The notes under the pieces: model-generated
Told to the model about the DNA's origin: nothing
The model's database searches: none
Seen by the model: the letters and a program-made list of their open reading frames with translations, nothing else
Position numbers and translations under genes: made by a program
Part shown: positions 58,525 to 64,000 of the stretch, piece by piece
Numbering within the stretch: the first letter of the stretch is position 1
Layout: each line of letters opens with the position of its first letter
From: Streptomyces sp. NBC_00510
Lineage (GTDB): Bacteria > Actinomycetota > Actinomycetes > Streptomycetales > Streptomycetaceae
Length of the DNA stretch: 64,000 nucleotides
NCBI GenBank assembly: GCA_036013505.1
Contig: CP107851.1
Coordinates: 3,357,501-3,421,500 of the forward strand
Direction: 5' to 3'

Positions 58525-59370
58525 CTAGAACAGGACGCTCATGAAGGCGCCGACCTCGGTGAAGCCCACCCGGCGGTACGCGGCCCGGGCGGGCGCGTTG
58601 AAGTCGTTGACGTAGAGACTGGCCACGGGGGCCACGTCGCGCAGCGCGTAGTGCAGGACGGCGGCCATGCCGGTCTCGGACAGGCGGCGGCCGCGGTACT
58701 CGGGGGCGACCCAGACGCCCTGGATCTGGCAGGCGTGCCGGGTGACGGCTCCGATCTCCGCCTTGAAGACGACCTTGCCGTCCTCGATGCGGGCGAACGC
58801 GCGGCCGGCGCCGACGAGTTCGGCGACGCGGGCCTGGTAGAGCAGTCCGCCGTCGCCGGCGAGCGGGGAGACGCCGACCTCCTCGGTGAACATGGCGACG
58901 CAGGCCGGCATGATCACGTCCATCTCGTCGCGCCGGACCCGCCGCACGTACGGATCGGGCTCGACCTGCGCGGGCAGCGCGCGGGTGACCATCAGCGGCT
59001 GGTGGGAGCGGACCTCGCGGGCCGGCCCCCAGCTGGGTTCGAGCAGCGACCACAGCGCGGAGGTGGGGGCGGTGGGGCCGACGATGGAGGAGCAGCGGCG
59101 TCCGGCGCGCAGTGCCCGCTCGGCGAAGGCGCGCACGGCCTCGGGGCCTGCGCAGATCGGGACGAGGTTGGCGCCGGCGTAGCAGAGCGCTTCGACGCGG
59201 CCTCCGGAGTACCAGCCCCACATCTCGCCGCCGAGGCGCCAGGGGTCGAGTCCGGCGACGGCGACCCGGGAGGCGACGAACGTGTTGGACACCGGATCAC
59301 GGTCGAGCACCGCGAGGGCGGCGTCGAGTTCGCCTGGCTCCATGACCTTGGTCGTCGTGGTCGTCAACAC
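58525..59370 (-). CDS. GNAT-family protein with N-terminal DUF4081-like domain
   Basis: 281 residues. The N-terminal domain (LTTTTTKVMEPGELDAAL, NTFVASRVAVAGLDPWRLGG) is followed by a GNAT domain with VWVAPEYRGRRLSETGM and the LYVNDFNAPARAAYRRVGF segment. Conserved downstream of ispG in Streptomyces. Substrate unknown. Start ATG or near 59,370. Confidence 0.88.
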   Translation of the reverse strand: MLTTTTTKVMEPGELDAALAVLDRDPVSNTFVASRVAVAGLDPWRLGGEMWGWYSGGRVEALCYAGANLVPICAGPEAVRAFAERALRAGRRCSSIVGPTAPTSALWSLLEPSWGPAREVRSHQPLMVTRALPAQVEPDPYVRRVRRDEMDVIMPACVAMFTEEVGVSPLAGDGGLLYQARVAELVGAGRAFARIEDGKVVFKAEIGAVTRHACQIQGVWVAPEYRGRRLSETGMAAVLHYALRDVAPVASLYVNDFNAPARAAYRRVGFTEVGAFMSVLF

Positions 59371-59502
59371 GTGGGGCGCCTCACCGTACGGGCCGCAGCG
59401 GTCGGGGGAAGTCCCCGAACCTTACCTCGGGAACGTGTGTTCCGCCCGTGCCCGCCCGTATCCCGGACCGCGGGGGCCCGGGACGCGGGAGGGGATGGTG
59501 GG

Positions 59503-60657
59503 TCAGCTGACGGAGACGGAGGGCTCGCCGGAGGCGATGCCGTCGGCCTCCATCTGCTCGGCGAGCTTCATGGCCTCCTCGATGAGGGTCTCCACGATCT
59601 TCGACTCCGGCACGGTCTTGATGACCTCGCCCTTGACGAAGATCTGCCCCTTGCCGTTGCCCGAGGCCACCCCCAGGTCCGCCTCGCGCGCCTCGCCCGG
59701 ACCGTTGACGACACAGCCCATCACCGCGACCCGCAGCGGGACCTCCATGCCCTCAAGGCCCGCCGTCACCTGGTCCGCCAGCTTGTACACGTCCACCTGC
59801 GCACGACCGCACGACGGGCACGAGACGATCTCCAGCCGCCGCTGCCGCAGGTTCAGCGACTCCAGGATCTGGATGCCGACCTTGACCTCCTCCGCCGGAG
59901 GAGCCGACAGCGACACCCGGATCGTGTCACCGATGCCCTCGCTCAGCAGCGCGCCGAACGCCACCGCCGACTTGATCGTGCCCTGGAACGCCGGACCCGC
60001 CTCGGTCACCCCCAGGTGCAGCGGATAGTCGCACTGCGCCGCCAGCAGCCGGTACGCGTTGACCATCACCACCGGGTCGTTGTGCTTCACCGAGATCTTG
60101 ATGTCCCGGAAACCGTGCTCCTCGAACAGCGAGCACTCCCACAGCGCCGACTCCACCAGCGCCTCCGGGGTGGCCTTGCCGTACTTCTCCAGCAGGCGCC
60201 TGTCCAGCGACCCGGCGTTCACCCCGATCCGGATCGGGGTGCCCGCCTCGGAGGCCGCCTTGGCGATCTCCTTCACCTTGTCGTCGAACTGCCGGATGTT
60301 GCCCGGGTTCACCCGCACCGCCGCACAGCCCGCGTCGATCGCCGCGAACACGTACTTCGGCTGGAAGTGGATGTCCGCGATCACCGGGATCTGCGACTTC
60401 CTCGCGATGGTGGCGAGGGCGTCGGCGTCGTCCTGCGAGGGGCAGGCGACCCGGACGATCTGGCAGCCGGACGCGGTGAGCTCGGCGATCTGCTGCAGCG
60501 TGGCGCCGATGTCGGCCGTGACGGTCGTGGTCATGGACTGGACGGAGACCGGGGCGTCGCCGCCGACCGCGACCGATCCGACCTGGATCTGGCGGCTCTT
60601 GCGTCGGTCGGCGAGCTTGATCGGAACGGACGGCATCCCGAGCGAAATCGCGGTCAT
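59503..60657 (-). CDS. ispG: 4-hydroxy-3-methylbut-2-enyl diphosphate synthase (GcpE)
   Basis: 4Fe-4S enzyme of the non-mevalonate isoprenoid pathway. 384 residues. TIM-barrel N-terminal part ([15 protein letters not shown]) and C-terminal cluster domain with CPSCGR and [10 protein letters not shown] carrying the three Cys ligands. Lies downstream of the site-2 protease and dxr, a common pairing. Confidence 0.97.
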   Translation of the reverse strand: MTAISLGMPSVPIKLADRRKSRQIQVGSVAVGGDAPVSVQSMTTTVTADIGATLQQIAELTASGCQIVRVACPSQDDADALATIARKSQIPVIADIHFQPKYVFAAIDAGCAAVRVNPGNIRQFDDKVKEIAKAASEAGTPIRIGVNAGSLDRRLLEKYGKATPEALVESALWECSLFEEHGFRDIKISVKHNDPVVMVNAYRLLAAQCDYPLHLGVTEAGPAFQGTIKSAVAFGALLSEGIGDTIRVSLSAPPAEEVKVGIQILESLNLRQRRLEIVSCPSCGRAQVDVYKLADQVTAGLEGMEVPLRVAVMGCVVNGPGEAREADLGVASGNGKGQIFVKGEVIKTVPESKIVETLIEEAMKLAEQMEADGIASGEPSVSVS

Positions 60658-60758
60658 GTGCGTGGCATCCCCAAAGTACGCGGATCGAGGTCCCGGCGGC
60701 GTGGGCGGGCTCCGTTGAACGAGACTACGTCACCCCACCCACGCCTCCGACATCGCGC

Positions 60759-62084
60759 CTAGGTCAAACGCACCGGATTGATGAGATCCGCGGCCATGAC
60801 CAGCGCCGTGAAGCAGATGAAGATGCCGGCGACCACGTAGGCGACGGGCATCAGCTTCGCGACGTCGAAGGGACCGGGGTCGGGCCGACGGAAGATCCGG
60901 GCGACGGTACGGCGGACGGACTCCCACAGCGCGCCCGCGATGTGGCCGCCGTCGAGCGGCAGCAGCGGGAGCATGTTGAACAGGAAGAGCGAGAGGTTGA
61001 TGCCGGCCAGCAGGTTGAGGAAGAACGCCAGCCGCCAGGTCGCCGGGATGTCCATCGCGAAGACCTCGCCGCCGATGCGGGCGGCGCCGATCATGCCGAC
61101 CGGGGAGTCCTGCCCCCGCTCTGCGCCGTTGAAGACGGCGTTCCACAGGTCGGGGACCTTGGAGGGCAGGGCCGCCAGGGACTCGACGCCGCTCTGGGCC
61201 ATGTCGCCCATGCGGTCGAGGGACTGGGCGAAGTCCAGCCGGATCACGCCGCTGGCCGGGGTGAATCCGAGGAAGCCGGCCGTGACGTACTGGCCCTCGG
61301 CGTAGCCGCCGTTGCCGTCGGTCTTGGCGACCTTGTTCTCGACCAGGTCGGCGCGCAGGTCGACGGTCTTCCCGTCGCGGAGCACGGTGACGGTGGCGGG
61401 CCCGGTGGTCTTGCGGATCTCCTGCTGGAGGACGGACCACTCGCTGTCGTCGACGCGGACGCCGTTGAAGGCGACGATCCGGTCGCCCGCCTTCAGGCCG
61501 GCCTTCTTGGCCGGGGTCTCGGGGTACTTCTTGGTCGCGCAGGGGTCCTTGGCCTTGAGCGCGGCCGTGTCGGACTGCTCGATGACGCAGTCCGAGACCA
61601 CGCCGACCGTGGTGGTCTGCATCTGCAGGCCGAAGCCCATGAGGACCGTCAGGAAGAGCCCGAAGGCCAGGATCAGGTTCATGAAGGGGCCGGCGAACAT
61701 GACGATCACGCGCTTCCAGGGCTTGCGCGTGTAGAACATCCGGGTCTCGTCGCCGGGCTTCAGCTCCTCGTACGCCGCGGAGCGGGCGTCCTCGATCATG
61801 CCCCGGAAGGGCGAGGTGGACCGGGCGGCCACCCGGCCGTCGTCGCCGGGCGGGAACATGCCGATCATGCGGATGTAGCCGCCCAGCGGGATCGCCTTGA
61901 TGCCGTACTCGGTCTCACCCTTGTGGCGGGACCAGACGGTCGGCCCGAAGCCGACCATGTACTGCGGCACGCGGATCTTGAACAGCTTGGCCGTGGAGAG
62001 GTGGCCGAGCTCGTGCCAGGCGATGGAGACCAGGAGGCCGACCGCAAAGACGGCGATCCCCAGTGCCCACATGAGTCCCGTCAT
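60759..62084 (-). CDS. rseP: Site-2 (intramembrane) zinc metalloprotease, RseP/Rip1-like
   Basis: 441 residues. HELGH zinc motif in the first membrane helix, a PDZ domain (about 215-290, [16 protein letters not shown]), and [12 protein letters not shown] with the Asp ligand near the C-terminus. About four membrane helices. In actinobacteria such proteases cut anti-sigma factors. Its ATG overlaps the dxr TGA (ATGA). Confidence 0.95.
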   Translation of the reverse strand: MTGLMWALGIAVFAVGLLVSIAWHELGHLSTAKLFKIRVPQYMVGFGPTVWSRHKGETEYGIKAIPLGGYIRMIGMFPPGDDGRVAARSTSPFRGMIEDARSAAYEELKPGDETRMFYTRKPWKRVIVMFAGPFMNLILAFGLFLTVLMGFGLQMQTTTVGVVSDCVIEQSDTAALKAKDPCATKKYPETPAKKAGLKAGDRIVAFNGVRVDDSEWSVLQQEIRKTTGPATVTVLRDGKTVDLRADLVENKVAKTDGNGGYAEGQYVTAGFLGFTPASGVIRLDFAQSLDRMGDMAQSGVESLAALPSKVPDLWNAVFNGAERGQDSPVGMIGAARIGGEVFAMDIPATWRLAFFLNLLAGINLSLFLFNMLPLLPLDGGHIAGALWESVRRTVARIFRRPDPGPFDVAKLMPVAYVVAGIFICFTALVMAADLINPVRLT

Positions 62085-63349
62085 ACGTGTGCCGCCTCCG
62101 TTGTCGCCTGTTCCGCAGCCAGTTCCCGGGCGCGGGCCCGCGCCCAGTTCTCCGCTTCGAGGACGTCCTCCACGGTCAGGGAGGTTCCCTCCGCGGGGGT
62201 GCCGTGCTCCTCGACCACCCGTGCGACGGTGTCCACGATGCCCGTGAAGGGCAGCGTGCCCGCGAGGAACGCGGCCACGCACTCCTCGTTGGCCGCATTG
62301 AACACCGCGGGGGCGGTACCCCCGAGGCTACCGACGCGGCGGGCGAGCGCCACCGCCGGGAACGCCTCGTCGTCCAGCGGGAAGAAGGTCCACGTGGCCG
62401 CCTTCGTCCAGTCGCACCCGGGCGCGGCGTCCGGCACCCGCTCGGGCCAGCCGAGGCCCAGCGAGATCGGCATCCGCATGTCGGGCGGGCTGACCTGGGC
62501 CAGCGTGGAGCCGTCAGTGAATTCCACCATCGAGTGGATATACGACTGCGGGTGGACGACCACCTCAATGCGGTCGAAGGGAATGTCGAAGAGCAGGTGG
62601 GCCTCGATGACCTCCAGGCCCTTGTTCACCAGGGTGGCCGAGTTGATCGTCACCACCGGGCCCATGTCCCAGGTGGGGTGGGCCAGCGCCTGCTCGGGGG
62701 TGACCCCGGCCAGCTCCTCCTTGTCACGGCCGCGGAAGGGGCCGCCGGAGGCGGTCACGACGAGCTTGCGCACTTCGGCGCGGGAGCCCCCCATGAGGGC
62801 CTGGAAGAGCGCGGAGTGCTCGGAGTCGACGGGCACGATCTGCCCCGGCTTGGCCACGGCCTTCACCAGGGGGCCGCCGACGATCAGCGACTCCTTGTTG
62901 GCGAGGATCAGGATCCGCCCCGCCTCCAGGGCGGCCAGCGTCGGGCGCAGCCCGATCGAGCCGGTGATGCCGTTGAGGACGGAGTGGCACGGCCGGCCGG
63001 CCAGCTCGGTCGCGGCTTCCGGGCCGACCAGGACCTCCGGCAGGGGCTCGGTGCCGTAGCGCTCGGCCAGCGCCTCCCGCAGCGGGCCTTCCGCGTTCAC
63101 GTCCGCGACGGCGACCGCGGAGACGGCCAGCTGCCGCGCCTGGTCGGCGAGGAGCCCGACCCGGCCGCCGGCGGCGGACAGGGCCACCACCCGGAAGCGG
63201 TCGGGGTTGCGCAGGACGACGTCGATGGCCTGGGTGCCGATCGATCCGGTCGAACCCAGGATCACGATGGTGCGGGGGCCGTCGTGGGCGGCGGTGGCCG
63301 CGTCCGGTCCGGGCAGCCGCAGATGCGGGTCGGCGAGAGAGTCCGTCAT
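62081..63349 (-). CDS. dxr: 1-deoxy-D-xylulose 5-phosphate reductoisomerase
   Basis: NADPH-dependent second step of the non-mevalonate pathway. 422 residues. NADPH loop [31 protein letters not shown] and ASGGPFRGR blocks intact. Start ATG 63,349 ([14 protein letters not shown]); the longer open frame is not family-like. Coupled to the protease. Confidence 0.97.
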   Translation of the reverse strand: MTDSLADPHLRLPGPDAATAAHDGPRTIVILGSTGSIGTQAIDVVLRNPDRFRVVALSAAGGRVGLLADQARQLAVSAVAVADVNAEGPLREALAERYGTEPLPEVLVGPEAATELAGRPCHSVLNGITGSIGLRPTLAALEAGRILILANKESLIVGGPLVKAVAKPGQIVPVDSEHSALFQALMGGSRAEVRKLVVTASGGPFRGRDKEELAGVTPEQALAHPTWDMGPVVTINSATLVNKGLEVIEAHLLFDIPFDRIEVVVHPQSYIHSMVEFTDGSTLAQVSPPDMRMPISLGLGWPERVPDAAPGCDWTKAATWTFFPLDDEAFPAVALARRVGSLGGTAPAVFNAANEECVAAFLAGTLPFTGIVDTVARVVEEHGTPAEGTSLTVEDVLEAENWARARARELAAEQATTEAAHV

Positions 63350-63381
63350 CCCCCCATTGTGTCCGGTCGCCGGCACGACGG

Positions 63382-63409
63382 GGGCACCGCCTCCGGGAAG
63401 GCGGTGCCC
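63382..63409 (-). terminator. Terminator after the acyl-CoA dehydrogenase-like gene
   Basis: Perfect 11-bp stem (GGGCACCGCCT / AGGCGGTGCCC) with a 6-base loop, 30 nt after the upstream gene's stop and before dxr on the same strand. Confidence 0.75.
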
Positions 63410-63438
63410 TGTGCGCGGGGGACGCGTCCCCGGTCCGG

Positions 63439-64000
63439 TCAGCGGATCGGCCGGTGGACGTTCTCCTTGTGTGAGGCGCCCGGGGTGGTGTCGGCGATCC
63501 ACGGGCCGTCGCTGGAGGGGTCGACGATGCCGGACTCCAGCCAGGTGTAGGCGCCGCCGAGGACCCCGTCGACGACCTTGCGGTCGATGGCGTCGGTGTT
63601 GGTCCACAGGCGGCCGAAGAGCTCCTCGACGCGGATCCGCGACTGGCGGCAGAAGGCGTCGGCGAGCTGGTAGGCCTCGCGCCCGTTCTCGCCCCGGGTG
63701 CGGAGCATCTCGGCGCGGACGCAGGCGGCGCTCATGGCGAACAGTTCGGCGCCGATGTCGACGATGCGGCCCAGGAAGCCCTGCTTGGTCTCCATCCGGC
63801 CCTGCCAGCGCGACATGGCGTAGAAGGTGGAGCGGGCGAGCTTGCGGGCACCCCGCTCGACGTAGCGCAGGTGGGCGGCGAGGTCGGGGTGGCCCGCCGG
63901 GTGGAACGCGGAGTACGCGCCGGGGATCTGTCCGGGGCCGGCCACCAGCTTCGGCAGCCAGCGGGCGTAGAAGCCGCCGGCCTTCATGCCGGCCTTGGCC
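63439..64000 (-). CDS. Acyl-CoA dehydrogenase-family protein, C-terminal part, cut by right edge
   Basis: 187 residues visible; the frame stays open to the end of the window. The helical C-terminal region ([47 protein letters not shown]) matches the C-terminal domain of long Streptomyces acyl-CoA dehydrogenases as I remember them. The flavin domain would lie outside the window, so the activity cannot be checked here. Confidence 0.75.
   Translation of the reverse strand, partial: AKAGMKAGGFYARWLPKLVAGPGQIPGAYSAFHPAGHPDLAAHLRYVERGARKLARSTFYAMSRWQGRMETKQGFLGRIVDIGAELFAMSAACVRAEMLRTRGENGREAYQLADAFCRQSRIRVEELFGRLWTNTDAIDRKVVDGVLGGAYTWLESGIVDPSSDGPWIADTTPGASHKENVHRPIR

Overview
This window is high-GC actinobacterial chromosome. 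The order of conserved genes (rnj-dapA-thyX, dapB, M16 peptidase-pnp-rpsO, a type VII secretion locus, ribF, truB-rbfA-infB-ylxR-nusA-rimP, proS, ispG-site-2 protease-dxr), the strong G/C third-position bias and the frequent GTG/TTG starts all point to Streptomyces. This is inferred from protein and gene-order recognition only; no rRNA, tRNA, CRISPR array or intact transposase was seen.

Layout. (1) 1-10,010: RNA and lysine/thymidylate metabolism, mostly on the minus strand: RNase J (cut by the left edge), dapA, thyX, a membrane protein, a stand-alone argB-like kinase, dapB, an M16 peptidase, pnp and rpsO. (2) 10,203-40,492: a large type VII (ESX-like) secretion locus. The core genes are eccD(-), eccC(+), eccB(-), eccE(+), two mycosins (-), esxA/esxB (-) and a ParA-like ATPase with very long Pro/Gln-rich flanks (+). 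Between the core genes lie several WXG100-type or helical-hairpin candidate substrates, and between 16.6 and 19.9 kb a block of small enzyme genes: cupin, VOC, an AAC(2')-type acetyltransferase, GNAT, AHSA1/SRPBCC and an alpha/beta hydrolase. (3) 40,569-45,515: ribF and a 1218-residue protein joining a trypsin-like domain to a STAND-like NTPase. (4) 46,506-53,456: the translation cluster truB, rbfA, a DUF503 gene, infB, ylxR, nusA and rimP. (5) 53,626-55,576: lipoprotein, ferritin-like protein and an APH(6)-type kinase. (6) 56,218-64,000: proS, two GNAT proteins, ispG, the site-2 protease, dxr and an acyl-CoA dehydrogenase-like gene running off the right edge.

How the parts fit. In the type VII locus, EccB/C/D/E form the membrane machine, the mycosins are membrane-anchored subtilases, and EsxA/EsxB are the canonical secreted pair. 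Five small helical-hairpin proteins each carry a Y-x3-E motif near the C-terminal end of the second helix, the position of the known export signal. A tightly overlapped minus-strand series (23,526 down to 19,910) looks like one small partner, one large cargo and three accessory proteins.

The least explained structure is a pair of about 630-740 bp directly repeated non-coding elements (45,746-46,485 and 55,583-56,209). They carry inverted-repeat ends, three GCC-TTC/GAA-GGC hairpins each, and a 95-nt A/T-containing hairpin core. Each copy ends within about 20 nt of the stop codon of a minus-strand housekeeping gene (truB, proS).
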